From Streptococcus rubneri (GTDB taxonomy: Bacteria; Bacillota; Bacilli; Lactobacillales; Streptococcaceae): a stretch of 64,000 nt of DNA. The notes beneath the pieces are model-generated. The model ran no database searches and was not told where the DNA came from. It saw only the letters and a program-made list of their open reading frames with translations. The stretch is from assembly GCF_004785935.1 (NCBI RefSeq), contig NZ_SRRP01000002.1:143616-207615 (forward strand), read 5' to 3'. Below, in pieces: positions 40,261 to 49,314 of this stretch. A program made the position numbers and the translations under genes. Numbering within the stretch: position 1 is the first letter of the stretch; each line of letters begins with the position of its first letter.

Positions 40261-41544
40261 ATGTCTGTATCATTTGAAAACAAAGAAACAAACCGCGGTG
40301 TATTGACTTTCACTATCAGTCAAGAACAAATTAAACCAGCTTTAGATCGCGTGTTTGAGTCTGTTAAGAAAAACTTGAACGTACCAGGATTCCGTAAAGG
40401 TCACCTTCCACGCCCAATCTTCAACAAACGTTTTGGTGAAGAATCACTTTACCAAGACGCTTTGAACGATCTTCTTCCAGCAGCTTATGAAGCAGCAGTG
40501 AAAGAAGCAGGCCTTGAAGTTGTTGCTCAACCAAGCTTTGATATTGTATCAATGGAAAAAGGTCAAGATTGGACATTGACAGCAGCTGTTGTAACAAAAC
40601 CTGAAGTAAAATTGGGTGCTTACAAAGACCTTGAAGTTTCTGTAGAAGTTTCTAAAGAAGTAACAGATGAAGATGTAGATGCACGTATCGAACGCGAACG
40701 CAACAACTTGGCTGAATTGGTGATCAAAGAAGGACCAGCTGCTGAAGGTGATACAGTTGTAATCGACTTCGTAGGATCTGTTGACGGTGTTGAGTTTGAC
40801 GGAGGAAAAGGAGACAACTTCTCACTTGGACTTGGTTCAGGTCAATTTATCCCTGGCTTCGAAGACCAATTGGTTGGTCACTCTGCTGGTGAAACAGTTG
40901 ATGTTATCGTAACTTTCCCAGAAAATTACCAAGCAACTGACCTTGCAGGTAAAGAAGCGAAATTCGTGACAACCATCCACGAAGTAAAAGCAAAAGAAGT
41001 ACCAGCTCTTGACGATGAATTGGCAAAAGATATCGACGAAGAAGTTGAAACTCTTGCTGAATTGAAAGAAAAATATCGCAAAGAATTAGCTGAAGCGAAA
41101 GAAGAAGCATACAACGACGCGGTTGAATCAGCAGCAATTGACCTTGCAGTAGAAAATGCAGAAATCGTTGATCTTCCAGAAGAAATGATCCACGAAGAAG
41201 TACACCGTGCTGTCAATGAATTCCTTGGAAACATGCAACGTCAAGGAATCTCTCCAGACATGTACTTCCAAATCACTGGTACAACTCAAGAAGACCTTCA
41301 CAAACAATACGAAGCAGACGCAGCAGCACGTACTAAGACAAACCTTGTCGTAGAAGCGGTTGCCAAAGCAGAAGGTTTCGAAGCAACTGAGGAAGAAGTA
41401 ACTGCTGAAATCGAACAATTGGCAGCAGACTACAACATGCCAGTTGAACAAGTTCGTAGCTTGCTTTCACCAGAAATGTTGAAACATGACATTGCTGTGA
41501 AGAAAGCTGTTGAAGTGATCACAGGAACTGCTAAAGTTAAATAA
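40261..41544 (+). CDS. tig: Trigger factor
   Basis: A 427-aa ribosome-bound chaperone and prolyl isomerase. N-terminal ribosome-binding domain holds G-F-R-K-G near 45-49 (the signature loop that contacts L23), the FKBP-type PPIase follows at about 155-245 ([10 protein letters not shown]), then the helical C-terminal arms. A longer frame to 40108 crosses the promoter; ATG 40261 has AAGGAGAG upstream and matches the family start M-S-V-S-F-E. Codon use is strongly biased, as in highly expressed genes. Confidence 0.97.
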   Translation: MSVSFENKETNRGVLTFTISQEQIKPALDRVFESVKKNLNVPGFRKGHLPRPIFNKRFGEESLYQDALNDLLPAAYEAAVKEAGLEVVAQPSFDIVSMEKGQDWTLTAAVVTKPEVKLGAYKDLEVSVEVSKEVTDEDVDARIERERNNLAELVIKEGPAAEGDTVVIDFVGSVDGVEFDGGKGDNFSLGLGSGQFIPGFEDQLVGHSAGETVDVIVTFPENYQATDLAGKEAKFVTTIHEVKAKEVPALDDELAKDIDEEVETLAELKEKYRKELAEAKEEAYNDAVESAAIDLAVENAEIVDLPEEMIHEEVHRAVNEFLGNMQRQGISPDMYFQITGTTQEDLHKQYEADAAARTKTNLVVEAVAKAEGFEATEEEVTAEIEQLAADYNMPVEQVRSLLSPEMLKHDIAVKKAVEVITGTAKVK

Positions 41545-41584
41545 GAAAAGATTCAACTCCTCTCTGAGGGGAAATTGTGAAAAT

Positions 41585-41624
41585 GAGAAAAGCTGAGGAC
41601 GGATGTCCCGGCTTTTCTCTTCTA
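41585..41624 (+). terminator. tig terminator
   Basis: GAGAAAAGCtGaGGAC pairs with GTCCcGGCTTTTCTC over a GGAT loop, followed by TTCT. Confidence 0.85.
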
Positions 41625-41643
41625 GTAGAACCGGAATTTTCCT

Positions 41644-41672
41644 TTGACGAAAGGGGAAAATTATCGTACAAT
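41644..41672 (+). promoter_or_regulatory. rpoE promoter
   Basis: TTGACG at 41644-41649, 17-nt spacer, TACAAT at 41667-41672. Confidence 0.75.
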
Positions 41673-41763
41673 AGAGTGTAACGATAAATGATGTTTTCTA
41701 GGGGCAACCTCTTTTTTCATGAAAAAGTGGCCTGCCTTCGGATAAAAAATAAGGAGATCTACC

Positions 41764-42345
41764 TTGGAATTAGAAGTATTTGCTGGTCAAGAAAAAAGTG
41801 AACTTTCAATGATTGAAGTAGCTCGTGCGATTTTAGAGTCACGTGGTCGTGATCATGAAATGTATTTCAGTGATCTTGTCAATGAAATTCAAAACTACCT
41901 CGGAAAATCAAACAGTGAAATCCGTGAATTTCTTCCTTTGTTCTACACAGAGTTGAACGTAGACGGAAGCTTTATCCCACTTGGAGATAACAAATGGGGG
42001 CTTCGCTCATGGTATGCCATCGATGAAGTAGATGAAGAAATCATCGCGCTTGAAGAAACAGACGAAGACGAAGTACCTAAGAAGCGTAAGAAAAAACGCG
42101 TCAATGCCTTCATGGATGGAGATGAAGATGCCATCGACTACAATGCAGATGATCCAGAAGATGAGGATGTTTACGAAGCAGATCCAGCCCTCAGCTATGA
42201 CGAAGAAAATCCAGATGATGAGAAGAATGAAGTAGAAGCTTATGATGCAGAAATCAATGAAATCTCACCAGATGACTTGGATGAAGAAGTTGAGTTGAGT
42301 GAAGAGGACGAAGACGAAGAAGAGCCAGACGAAGACGAAGAATAA
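41764..42345 (+). CDS. rpoE: RNA polymerase delta subunit
   Basis: A 193-aa protein: N-terminal HARE-HTH globular domain (about 1-90, [11 protein letters not shown]-type helix and W-G-L-R-S-W at about 79-84) followed by a disordered, very acidic tail rich in Asp and Glu ending E-D-E-E. Delta recycles RNA polymerase and speeds displacement of RNA. The start is TTG 41764, with AAGGAGAT 7 nt upstream and the conserved [11 protein letters not shown] opening. Confidence 0.96.
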   Translation: MELEVFAGQEKSELSMIEVARAILESRGRDHEMYFSDLVNEIQNYLGKSNSEIREFLPLFYTELNVDGSFIPLGDNKWGLRSWYAIDEVDEEIIALEETDEDEVPKKRKKKRVNAFMDGDEDAIDYNADDPEDEDVYEADPALSYDEENPDDEKNEVEAYDAEINEISPDDLDEEVELSEEDEDEEEPDEDEE

Positions 42346-42354
42346 TCTGAACGA

Positions 42355-42383
42355 AACAAGGAAAAGCCTTCCTTGTTTTTTTT
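42355..42383 (+). terminator. rpoE terminator
   Basis: AACAAGG/CCTTGTT stem, 9-nt loop and an eight-T tail. Confidence 0.9.
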
Positions 42384-42390
42384 CTTACTC

Positions 42391-42419
42391 TTGAAAGAAT
42401 GCTTATAGAGTAGTATAAT
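42391..42419 (+). promoter_or_regulatory. Promoter for the B3/4-domain gene
   Basis: TTGAAA at 42391-42396, 17-nt spacer, TATAAT at 42414-42419. Confidence 0.75.
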
Positions 42420-42459
42420 AAGAGTGTAAATCTGTTATAGAGTCAAGGAGGGGACCAAC

Positions 42460-43155
42460 ATGGACTATAAACTAGATCAAAGCCTGGCCAATTTGGGGAT
42501 TGAGACGGTAGTGATTGGAATTGCGAGAGGGGTAAACCCACAAGCGCCCCTGTCTTCCACTTTTTTAGCAAAAAAGAAGGAGATGGAAGCATGGGCCTTA
42601 AATTGTGATCTCAGCTCGGTGAAAGAGGAGGCAGTTGTACAAGGCTATATGGAATTGTTGAAGGAAGTGGGGCGTAGTGTCAAGAAGAACCCGCCGACAA
42701 TTCTTGCTTTGATTAAGAATATCCAAAGTCGTGGCTTCCTTCCGACGATCAATAGCGTTATTGATATCTACAATGTAGAATGTTTGCGCTCATTCCTAGC
42801 CATCGGAGGGCATGATTTGGATAAGATACAGGGACCAATCGAGTTTACGATTAGTCAAAGAGAAGATACCTTTTTGCCTATCTTATCAACAGAAAAGCAT
42901 GTTAGTGAAACTGATCCAGTCTATCGGGACTGTCAGGGTGTCTTGGCCTGGCTAGATGTACGAGATAGCGAGTACTACAAATTTGAAGACCAGACCCGGA
43001 ATGCAATTTTCATCATCCAGGGGAATCGAGCGACCTCTGTAGAGATGCGCTTGGAAGCACTCGATCGAATCAGGGAAGATTTGGCCTCTTGCATGCCTGA
43101 TTTAGAATTTGAAAAATATCTGGTTACCACCAGTGAGGCAATTCCAGTCCCATAA
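42460..43155 (+). CDS. B3/B4 domain protein (PheT-like, putative tRNA-editing related)
   Basis: A 231-aa protein like the B3/4 editing domain of phenylalanyl-tRNA synthetase beta, free-standing. Family marks include the central P-T-I-N-S-V-I-D-I-Y-N motif near 104-114 and G-G-H-D-L-D-K-I near 126-133. Stand-alone members are common in streptococci and thought to clear mischarged tRNA or bind amino acids; not proven. Ribosome site AAGGAGGGG precedes ATG 42460. Confidence 0.85.
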   Translation: MDYKLDQSLANLGIETVVIGIARGVNPQAPLSSTFLAKKKEMEAWALNCDLSSVKEEAVVQGYMELLKEVGRSVKKNPPTILALIKNIQSRGFLPTINSVIDIYNVECLRSFLAIGGHDLDKIQGPIEFTISQREDTFLPILSTEKHVSETDPVYRDCQGVLAWLDVRDSEYYKFEDQTRNAIFIIQGNRATSVEMRLEALDRIREDLASCMPDLEFEKYLVTTSEAIPVP

Positions 43156-43273
43156 AGAAGCCCTTCAGTAAGGAAGATTTGTCAACATCTGAACAGACGA
43201 GTGAAGTGAAGGAGCCAATGCTCTTCTTGCCCTGTAATAAAGTTCAAAGTTTGAAAAAAGTTTGAAAAAAATC

Positions 43274-43302
43274 TTGACAAGAAAGTAGAAGATTGATATA
43301 CT
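43274..43302 (+). promoter_or_regulatory. tRNA-Leu promoter
   Basis: TTGACA at 43274-43279, 17-nt spacer, TATACT at 43297-43302. Confidence 0.85.
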
Positions 43303-43318
43303 AGTAAGGTACTCAATC

Positions 43319-43404
43319 GCGGGGATGGCGGAATTGGCAGACGCGCAGGACTAAGGATCCTGTGACCGCTTTAGGTCGTGAGGGTTCAAGTCCCTCTCTC
43401 CGCA
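43319..43404 (+). tRNA. tRNA-Leu (anticodon AAG)
   Basis: An 86-nt tRNA with a 7-bp acceptor stem (GCGGGGA/TCTCCGC, one G-U), D-arm GGCGGAATTGGCAGACGC, anticodon loop CTAAGGA giving AAG (A34 read as inosine), a long class II variable arm (GACCGCTTTAGGTC region) and T-arm GGGTTCAAGTCCC. CCA is not encoded. No terminator except a weak GATAGC/GCTATC stem with T6 right after. Confidence 0.96.
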
Positions 43405-43484
43405 TCGGATGAAGATAGCTTTGGCTATCTTTTTTTGTTTTTAAATTTCTTTGTGGTAGAATAGGTGTGAGATGAGGTGAGAAC

Positions 43485-43934
43485 ATGAAGAAATATCTCG
43501 TTTTGGTCGATGGCCTCTTTGCACTATTGGGAAGTGCCATTAATTTTTTCGGTCCTATTATGATTTTAGCTATGGCGATAGGCGCATACAAGGATACTTT
43601 TAGATATTTTATGGCCTTAACCATATGGAATGTCCTCGTTTTTCTAGCAGCGATTGCTTCTAAGTATTTTCTCAGAAAAGAGAAAAGGATTAAAAAGTGG
43701 ATTCCCAATCTTTTTCTGATAGCGGGCAGTATTCTCTTTCTTGGGACTCTTCTTGCTATGTTTGAGAGTGTTCCACTTTTGGAGGGATTGGTAAAGGGGC
43801 TTCTTGGAAAAATGTTCACTGACAGTCAATTATTTGCTGCTTATTTCTATTCTCAATGGGTTGTAGCAGTACTCCTTGTGATTTGCGGGATTGGTTTTCT
43901 CCTTTCATTAAAAAATTTTAAAGCAGAGGATTGA
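43485..43934 (+). CDS. Uncharacterised membrane protein with four predicted TM segments
   Basis: A 149-aa hydrophobic protein: segments at about 5-27, 35-60, 70-95 and 118-142, with a basic R-K-E-K-R-I-K-K cytoplasmic loop between the second and third. Ribosome site GAGGTGAG is close to ATG 43485 and a TAGAAT -10-like box lies ~20 nt before it. I do not recognise a family; nearest idea is a small streptococcal DUF membrane protein. Stands alone between tRNA-Leu and fba. Confidence 0.65.
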   Translation: MKKYLVLVDGLFALLGSAINFFGPIMILAMAIGAYKDTFRYFMALTIWNVLVFLAAIASKYFLRKEKRIKKWIPNLFLIAGSILFLGTLLAMFESVPLLEGLVKGLLGKMFTDSQLFAAYFYSQWVVAVLLVICGIGFLLSLKNFKAED

Positions 43935-44127
43935 AATGAGGGGGCTTGGGCTCCCGTCTTTTACTTTTCTATGGCCTGTGGAATTCTTGGAAAAGTAAGC
44001 ATTCCTCCTCATTTATCATAAGAAAGCGCTTAAAGCTACAAGAAAAACTAGCAATTTAAATGAAAAAGTGATAAAATAAACAATGTAAGTGGTTTAACCA
44101 CAAAAAATAAGAGGAGGCCTACAACTA

Positions 44128-45009
44128 ATGGCAATCGTTTCAGCAGAAAAATTTGTCCAAGCAGCTCGTGACAATGGTTACGCAGTTGGTGGATTTAACA
44201 CAAACAACCTTGAGTGGACTCAAGCTATCTTGCGTGCAGCAGAAGCTAAAAAAGCTCCAGTTTTGATCCAAACTTCTATGGGTGCTGCTAAATACATGGG
44301 TGGTTACAAAGTAGCTCGCAACATGATCGCTAACCTTGTTGAAGCAATGGGTATCACTGTACCAGTTGCAATCCACTTGGACCATGGTCACTACGAAGAT
44401 GCTCTTGAGTGTATCGAAGTTGGTTACACTTCAATCATGTTCGACGGATCACACCTTCCAGTCGAAGAAAACCTTAAATTGGCGAAAGAAGTTGTAGAAA
44501 AAGCTCACGCTAAAGGTATCTCAGTTGAAGCTGAAGTTGGTACAATCGGTGGTGAAGAAGACGGTATCATTGGTAAAGGTGAATTGGCACCAATCGAAGA
44601 TGCTAAAGCAATGGTTGCTACAGGAATCGACTTCTTGGCAGCAGGTATTGGTAACATCCACGGTCCATACCCAGCAAACTGGGAAGGTCTTGACCTTGAC
44701 CACTTGAAGAAATTGACAGAAGCTCTTCCAGGATTCCCAATCGTATTGCACGGTGGTTCAGGTATCCCTGATGATCAAATCCAAGCAGCGATCAAACTTG
44801 GTGTTGCGAAAGTTAACGTTAACACTGAGTGCCAAATCGCATTCGCTAACGCAACTCGTCAATTCGTACGTGAATACGATGCAAACGAAGCAGAATACGA
44901 CAAGAAGAAACTCTTCGACCCACGTAAATTCTTGAAACCAGGATTCGAAGCAATCACAGCTTCAGTTGAAGAACGTATCGACGTATTCGGTTCAGAAGGC
45001 AAAGCTTAA
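44128..45009 (+). CDS. fba: Class II fructose-bisphosphate aldolase
   Basis: A 293-aa zinc aldolase of glycolysis: H-L-D-H-G-H-Y near 83-89 (zinc His), G-G-E-E-D-G loop near 138, G-N-I-H-G-P-Y near 173 and H-G-G-S-G-I-P near 208. Highly biased codons. A TAAAAT box is at 44072-44077. A cre-like AGAAAGCGCTTAAA (44022-44035) lies upstream but matches only 12 of 14. Its product also serves the end of the tagatose pathway encoded downstream, although LacD has its own aldolase activity. Confidence 0.97.
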   Translation: MAIVSAEKFVQAARDNGYAVGGFNTNNLEWTQAILRAAEAKKAPVLIQTSMGAAKYMGGYKVARNMIANLVEAMGITVPVAIHLDHGHYEDALECIEVGYTSIMFDGSHLPVEENLKLAKEVVEKAHAKGISVEAEVGTIGGEEDGIIGKGELAPIEDAKAMVATGIDFLAAGIGNIHGPYPANWEGLDLDHLKKLTEALPGFPIVLHGGSGIPDDQIQAAIKLGVAKVNVNTECQIAFANATRQFVREYDANEAEYDKKKLFDPRKFLKPGFEAITASVEERIDVFGSEGKA

Positions 45010-45035
45010 TCTTGCTTGAAACGTTATTAACCAGA

Positions 45036-45063
45036 GGTTTATCCGCAAGGATAAGCCTTTTTT
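45036..45063 (+). terminator. fba terminator
   Basis: GGTTTATCC/GGATAAGCC stem around a GCAA tetraloop, then six T. It is part of a module repeated after lacG. Confidence 0.93.
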
Positions 45064-45084
45064 GATTTCTCTTTTTCTGAAAAA

Positions 45085-45099
45085 TGTTTGTTTCAAACA
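45085..45099 (+). promoter_or_regulatory. Probable LacR operator O1 (TGTTT-N5-AAACA)
   Basis: TGTTT GTTTC AAACA, immediately upstream of the lacR -35. The same arrangement is at 45961 and 53896. LacR (DeoR family) operators in lactococci and streptococci are of this TGTTT..AAACA type. Confidence 0.65.
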
Positions 45100-45107
45100 A
45101 AAAATGA

Positions 45108-45136
45108 TTGCGATTCTGACAGTTTAAGGTTATAAT
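45108..45136 (+). promoter_or_regulatory. lacR promoter
   Basis: TTGCGA at 45108-45113, 17-nt spacer, TATAAT at 45131-45136; operator O1 abuts it, implying autoregulation. Confidence 0.7.
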
Positions 45137-45164
45137 AAACAAAAACGATGCAAGTAGGTAGGAA

Positions 45165-45920
45165 ATGAAAAAACAGGAAAGACTGAATGAGATTATCAAT
45201 CTGGTCAATAAGGCTGGAACCGTTTATGTTCAAGACATCATGGAAAGCATGCAGGTGTCGGATATGACGGTCCGTCGGGATTTGATTGAATTGGAAAAGC
45301 AAGGGCTCCTTATTCGTGTTCGAAATGGAGCCAAAAGTAACCAATTCCTCCCTTCACGAGAGCTTCCCCATGAAGAGAAGTTACTCAAGAATATTCTGGC
45401 TAAGCGTGAGGTAGCGAAGAAAGCTAGCGAACTGATAAAAGAAGGTGAGAGTATCTTCCTTGGGCCGGGGACCTCTGTTGAGGTTCTTTCCGAAGCCATT
45501 AATAATAAGGAATTGCGTGTGGTGACCAACTGTCTGCCGATTTTCCAAGAGTTGTTAAAGAAGAAAAGTGATACCTTTAAGGTAATCCTCTTAGGAGGGG
45601 AACTTCGAGAAACCAGTCAAGCTTTTGTCGGCGAGATAACGAACACTCTCATGGAAAGAATGTACTTCCACAAGATGTTTTTTAGTGGGAATGGCATTGT
45701 GGATGGACGCGTTCTGACCTCTTCTTTTGAAGAAGCCTATACGCAAAAGTTAGCCTTAGAACGTTCTTCTGAAGCTTACCTACTGATTGACTCCTCCAAG
45801 ATTGGCAAGGAAGACTTTACCTCTATCTGTTCCTTAAAAAAAGTGACGGCAGTGATAACGGACGATGCATCTGAGAAAGCACATGAAGAATTAGAGGAAT
45901 ATACACGTGTGATTGTATAA
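45165..45920 (+). CDS. lacR: Lactose PTS operon repressor LacR (DeoR family)
   Basis: A 251-aa repressor: N-terminal DeoR helix-turn-helix (V-Q-D-I-M-E-S-M-Q-V-S-D-M-T-V-R-R-D-L, about 19-37) and a C-terminal sugar-phosphate isomerase-like sensor (about 75-235, with L-G-P-G-T-S near 98). LacR is released from DNA by tagatose-6-phosphate. Ribosome site AGGTAGGAA. It is transcribed in the same direction as lacABCD with its own promoter and terminator. Confidence 0.94.
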   Translation: MKKQERLNEIINLVNKAGTVYVQDIMESMQVSDMTVRRDLIELEKQGLLIRVRNGAKSNQFLPSRELPHEEKLLKNILAKREVAKKASELIKEGESIFLGPGTSVEVLSEAINNKELRVVTNCLPIFQELLKKKSDTFKVILLGGELRETSQAFVGEITNTLMERMYFHKMFFSGNGIVDGRVLTSSFEEAYTQKLALERSSEAYLLIDSSKIGKEDFTSICSLKKVTAVITDDASEKAHEELEEYTRVIV

Positions 45921-45935
45921 ATAATAAACTGAAGA

Positions 45936-45962
45936 AAGAGAGAGCGATTCTCTCTTTTTTTG
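45936..45962 (+). terminator. lacR terminator
   Basis: AAGAGAGA/TCTCTCTT stem with 5-nt loop and T-run; the last T belongs to operator O2. Confidence 0.88.
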
Positions 45963-45975
45963 TTTATTACAAACA
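45961..45975 (+). promoter_or_regulatory. Probable LacR operator O2
   Basis: TGTTT ATTAC AAACA, 60 nt upstream of the lac -35. A weaker related sequence (TGTTTGTGAATAACAAAAC, 46065-46083) overlaps the start site and may be a second contact. Confidence 0.68.
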
Positions 45976-46034
45976 ATTTAGGGCTAAAAAATAATAAAAA
46001 ATGAAGAAAAAAGAAAAAAATAAACAAAAAATAG

Positions 46035-46063
46035 TTGACAACAAACAAAATTAGCGCTATACT
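46035..46063 (+). promoter_or_regulatory. lacABCD promoter
   Basis: TTGACA at 46035-46040, 17-nt spacer, TATACT at 46058-46063, within CAAACAAA-rich DNA. Confidence 0.88.
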
Positions 46064-46145
46064 GTGTTTGTGAATAACAAAACGAAGTCGAATGAAGAAA
46101 GAGGAGAACTTTCTTTGTTGACAGAAATGCAAAAAGGAGAAGCAT

Positions 46146-46571
46146 ATGGCAATTGTAGTTGGTGCGGATGCAGCAGGTAGCCGCTTAAAAGAAGTAGTCA
46201 AAGAGTATTTGGAAGTAGAAGGTTTCCAAGTCGTGGACGTGACAGAAGAAGGGCAAGACTTTGTCGATGTGACCTTAGCTGTTGCAAAAGAAGTCAAACA
46301 AGCAGAAGATAATCTGGGTATTGTCATTGACGCTTACGGAGCTGGTCCATTTATGGTCGCAACTAAAATTAAGGGAATGGTTGCAGCAGAAGTTTCAGAT
46401 GAGCGTTCCGCTTACATGACTCGTGGCCATAACAATTCTCGCATGATCACCATGGGTGCTCAAATCGTGGGTGACCAATTGGCAAAGAATATTGCCAAAG
46501 GTTTTGTAAACGGTAAGTATGACGGTGGTCGCCACCAAATCCGTGTCGATATGCTCAATAAGATGTGCTAA
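46146..46571 (+). CDS. lacA: Galactose-6-phosphate isomerase subunit LacA
   Basis: A 141-aa RpiB/LacAB-family protein. With LacB it converts galactose-6-phosphate to tagatose-6-phosphate. Start [11 protein letters not shown] with ribosome site AAAAGGAG. LacA keeps G-A-G-P-F and R-G-H-N-N-S-R but lacks the Cys of the LacB active-site loop, as usual for this subunit. Confidence 0.96.
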   Translation: MAIVVGADAAGSRLKEVVKEYLEVEGFQVVDVTEEGQDFVDVTLAVAKEVKQAEDNLGIVIDAYGAGPFMVATKIKGMVAAEVSDERSAYMTRGHNNSRMITMGAQIVGDQLAKNIAKGFVNGKYDGGRHQIRVDMLNKMC

Positions 46572-46584
46572 GGGGGGACGAAAA

Positions 46585-47100
46585 ATGAAAATTGCAATTG
46601 GATGTGACCATATTGTCACTAATGAAAAAATGGCTGTTTCTGAGTTTTTGAAATCAAAAGGCTATGAAGTCCTTGACTTCGGAACCTATGACCATGCGCG
46701 CACCCACTATCCAATTTTTGGGAAGAAGGTTGGGGAAGCAGTAGTGAGTGGTCAAGCAGATCTTGGCGTATGTATCTGTGGAACTGGCGTTGGAATTAAC
46801 AACGCGGTTAACAAGGTTCCAGGTGTCCGTTCAGCCTTGGTCCGCGATATGACCTCTGCTCTTTATGCCAAAGAAGAACTCAATGCCAACGTGATTGGTT
46901 TTGGTGGAAAGATCACAGGAGAACTTCTGATGTGTGACATTTTGGAAGCCTTCATCCATGCGGAATACAAACCAAGTGAAGAAAACAAGAAATTGATTGC
47001 CAAGATTCAACATTTGGAAACCCACAACGACCATCAAGAAGATGAGGATTTCTTCACAGAATTCCTCGAAAAATGGGACCGTGGGGAATACCACGACTAA
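46585..47100 (+). CDS. lacB: Galactose-6-phosphate isomerase subunit LacB
   Basis: A 171-aa partner of LacA with the catalytic loop V-C-I-C-G-T-G-V-G near 64-72 (Cys base) and D-H-A-R-T-H-Y-P near 38-45. ATG 46585 follows AGGGGGGAC; a longer frame from 46519 overlaps lacA and is not needed. 13 nt after lacA. Confidence 0.96.
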   Translation: MKIAIGCDHIVTNEKMAVSEFLKSKGYEVLDFGTYDHARTHYPIFGKKVGEAVVSGQADLGVCICGTGVGINNAVNKVPGVRSALVRDMTSALYAKEELNANVIGFGGKITGELLMCDILEAFIHAEYKPSEENKKLIAKIQHLETHNDHQEDEDFFTEFLEKWDRGEYHD

Positions 47101-47111
47101 GAGGTGAGTCT

Positions 47112-48041
47112 ATGATTTTAACGGTAACCATGAACCCTTCAATCGACATTTCCTATCCATTAGAAACCTTATACTTGGATACGGTCAATCGAGTTGACAA
47201 GGTAAGCAAAACCGCAGGAGGGAAGGGTCTCAATGTCACACGGGTCCTTGCAGAGATTGGAGATCCTGTCTCGGCAACTGGTCTGATTGGTGGTTCAACA
47301 GGCCAATTTATCTTGGACCATCTGGATCAGGAAATCGGCAAAGAATTCTTTGAAATTCAAGGGGAGACCCGGAATTGCATTGCGATCCTTCACGAAGGAC
47401 AACAAACTGAAATCCTGGAAAAAGGTCCGTCTGTTTCTGAAGAAGAAGGGCAAGCCTTTCTTGATCACTATGAAGCCTTGCTTCCAGATGTAGCAGTCGT
47501 TGCTATCTCAGGTAGTTTACCAGCTGGCTTGCCACTTGATTATTATTCTCAATTGGTCGAGCGCGCTAAGAAGGCAGGAAAACCAGTCGTTCTGGACTGC
47601 TCAGGCGCTTCCCTAGAAAAAGCTCTAGCAGCTCCTATTAAACCAACGGTTATCAAGCCCAATAATGAAGAGTTGTCTCAACTCTTGGGCTACGAGGTGA
47701 CCAAGGATCTGGATCAATTAAAAGAGGTCCTTCAATCTAACTTGTTTAAAGGGATTGACTGGGTCATCGTCTCCCTAGGAGCTGACGGTGCCTTTGCCAA
47801 ACATGGTGATGTCTTCTATAAAGTGGACATTCCAAAAATTGAAGTGGTCAATCCAGTAGGATCTGGTGATTCGACAGTTGCTGGGATTGCCTCAGCTCTC
47901 TATCATCAGGAAGACGACCAAGCACTTTTAACCAAAGCCAATGTCCTTGGCATGCTGAATGCTCAAGAAGCAACGACAGGCCATATCAATATTCATCGCT
48001 ATGATGATTTGTATCAACAGATAAATGTAAAAGAGGTATAA
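47112..48041 (+). CDS. lacC: Tagatose-6-phosphate kinase
   Basis: A 309-aa PfkB-family kinase giving tagatose-1,6-bisphosphate. Opening [22 protein letters not shown] near 35-44, and the anion-hole P-V-G-S-G-D-S near 250-256 with catalytic Asp. ATG 47112 has GAGGTGAG upstream. It is followed after 1 nt by lacD. Confidence 0.96.
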   Translation: MILTVTMNPSIDISYPLETLYLDTVNRVDKVSKTAGGKGLNVTRVLAEIGDPVSATGLIGGSTGQFILDHLDQEIGKEFFEIQGETRNCIAILHEGQQTEILEKGPSVSEEEGQAFLDHYEALLPDVAVVAISGSLPAGLPLDYYSQLVERAKKAGKPVVLDCSGASLEKALAAPIKPTVIKPNNEELSQLLGYEVTKDLDQLKEVLQSNLFKGIDWVIVSLGADGAFAKHGDVFYKVDIPKIEVVNPVGSGDSTVAGIASALYHQEDDQALLTKANVLGMLNAQEATTGHINIHRYDDLYQQINVKEV

Positions 48042-48042
48042 G

Positions 48043-49023
48043 ATGGTATTAACAGAACAAAAACGCAACTATTTAGAAAAATTGAGCACCAAAGAGGGTG
48101 TAATCTCTGCCTTGGCCTTTGACCAACGTGGTGCCTTGAAACGCCTCATGGCTCAGTATCAAGACACAGAACCAACAGTGGCTCAAATGGAAGAGTTGAA
48201 GGTCCTAGTGGCTGAAGAATTGACGCCATTCGCATCTTCTATGCTCTTGGACCCTGAGTATGGACTTCCAGCAACTAAGGTCTTGGATGCAGAAGCAGGG
48301 CTCTTGTTGGCTTATGAAAAAACAGGCTACGACACTTCAAGCACCAAGCGTCTGCCAGACTGCCTCAACCTTTGGTCAGCTAAACGCATCAAAGAGCAGG
48401 GTGCAGATGCAGTGAAATTCTTGCTCTACTATGATGTGGATAGTGCAGAAGAACTCAACCAAGAAAAACAAGCCTACATCGAACGCATCGGTTCAGAATG
48501 TGTGGCAGAAGAAATTCCATTCTTCCTTGAAATCTTGGCTTACGATGAAACAATCGCTGATGCAGGTTCTGTAGAATACGCTAAAGTGAAACCTCGCAAA
48601 GTCATCGAAGCTATGAAAGTCTTCTCAGACCCACGCTTCAACATCGATGTCTTGAAGGTAGAAGTTCCAGTCAATGTTAAATACGTTGAAGGCTTTGGCG
48701 ATGGGGAAATCGTTCATAGCCGTGAAGAGGCTGCAGCCTTCTTTAAAGAACAAGAAGCAACAACCAACCTTCCATACATCTACTTGAGTGCCGGTGTTTC
48801 TGCAAAACTCTTCCAAGAAACCCTTGTCTTTGCCCATGAAGCAGGCGCAAACTTCAACGGGGTCCTTTGTGGCCGTGCTACTTGGGCTGGATCAGTTGAA
48901 GCCTACATCAAGAATGGGGAAGAGGCAGCTCGTGAATGGTTGCGTACCGAAGGTCGTCGCAACATTGAAGAACTCAACCAAGTCTTGGACCAAGTCGCAA
49001 CTTCTTGGAAAGAGCGCATTTAA
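48043..49023 (+). CDS. lacD: Tagatose-1,6-bisphosphate aldolase LacD
   Basis: A 326-aa class I (Schiff base) aldolase splitting tagatose-1,6-bisphosphate into dihydroxyacetone phosphate and glyceraldehyde-3-phosphate. The Lys of D-V-L-K-V-E-V-P near 202-209 is the expected Schiff-base residue, and A-F-D-Q-R-G-A-L near 25-32 is typical. In S. pyogenes a LacD paralogue also regulates virulence; nothing here shows that. Last gene before the internal lacT promoter. Confidence 0.96.
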   Translation: MVLTEQKRNYLEKLSTKEGVISALAFDQRGALKRLMAQYQDTEPTVAQMEELKVLVAEELTPFASSMLLDPEYGLPATKVLDAEAGLLLAYEKTGYDTSSTKRLPDCLNLWSAKRIKEQGADAVKFLLYYDVDSAEELNQEKQAYIERIGSECVAEEIPFFLEILAYDETIADAGSVEYAKVKPRKVIEAMKVFSDPRFNIDVLKVEVPVNVKYVEGFGDGEIVHSREEAAAFFKEQEATTNLPYIYLSAGVSAKLFQETLVFAHEAGANFNGVLCGRATWAGSVEAYIKNGEEAAREWLRTEGRRNIEELNQVLDQVATSWKERI

Positions 49024-49136
49024 AAGTGTAGACCACTCCTTTAACAATGGGCGTTCGAATTTCCTTGAAGAGCCCAGAGAAGACAGCTATAAACAGCTAT
49101 TTGTTAGAAAAAAACAAAAAAGTTAAAAAGTTGTTA

Positions 49137-49173
49137 AGAAAGGGTTTACAAAAACAAAAGCGTGTGCTATACT
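49137..49173 (+). promoter_or_regulatory. lacT promoter overlapped by a cre-like site
   Basis: TTTACA at 49145-49150, 17-nt spacer, TATACT at 49168-49173. AGAAAGGGTTTACA (49137-49150) matches the cre consensus at 12 of 14 positions and covers the -35, so CcpA could block it. Confidence 0.65.
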
Positions 49174-49189
49174 TAATCCATAAGTGAAT

Positions 49190-49277
49190 ACAAGGTGAGT
49201 GTTAGTAAGTTAGATTACGCATGATCACAGATGAATCGAGGAGAAGCCTCTCTGATCTCATTTGTGGTCATTTTTTA
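49190..49277 (+). promoter_or_regulatory. lacT antitermination leader (RAT region plus terminator)
   Basis: Terminator: ATGATCACAGATGA (49221-49234) pairs with TCATTTGTGGTCAT (49258-49271), inner GAGG/CCTC stem, then T6. The RAT bound by BglG-family proteins should overlap its 5' side, about 49193-49230; I infer this from position and gene identity since the sequence fits the RAT consensus only loosely. Confidence 0.7.
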
Positions 49278-49314
49278 TACCCTTAACCTTAAATAAACTA
49301 GCAAGGAGAGTACC

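Larger units (their letters stand above)
45035..45102. repeat. Terminator-plus-operator module, left copy
   Basis: Aligns with 53847-53913 at 54 of 68 positions by hand (one gap): stem-loop, T-run, TTCTCTT spacer and TGTTT-N5-AAACA operator in the same order. The pair brackets lacR-lacABCDTFEG. Confidence 0.75.

Noticed and set aside
44022-44035. cre-like AGAAAGCGCTTAAA upstream of fba
   Set aside because: Two mismatches including the conserved final CA, and fba is a constitutive glycolytic gene; kept only as a remark.
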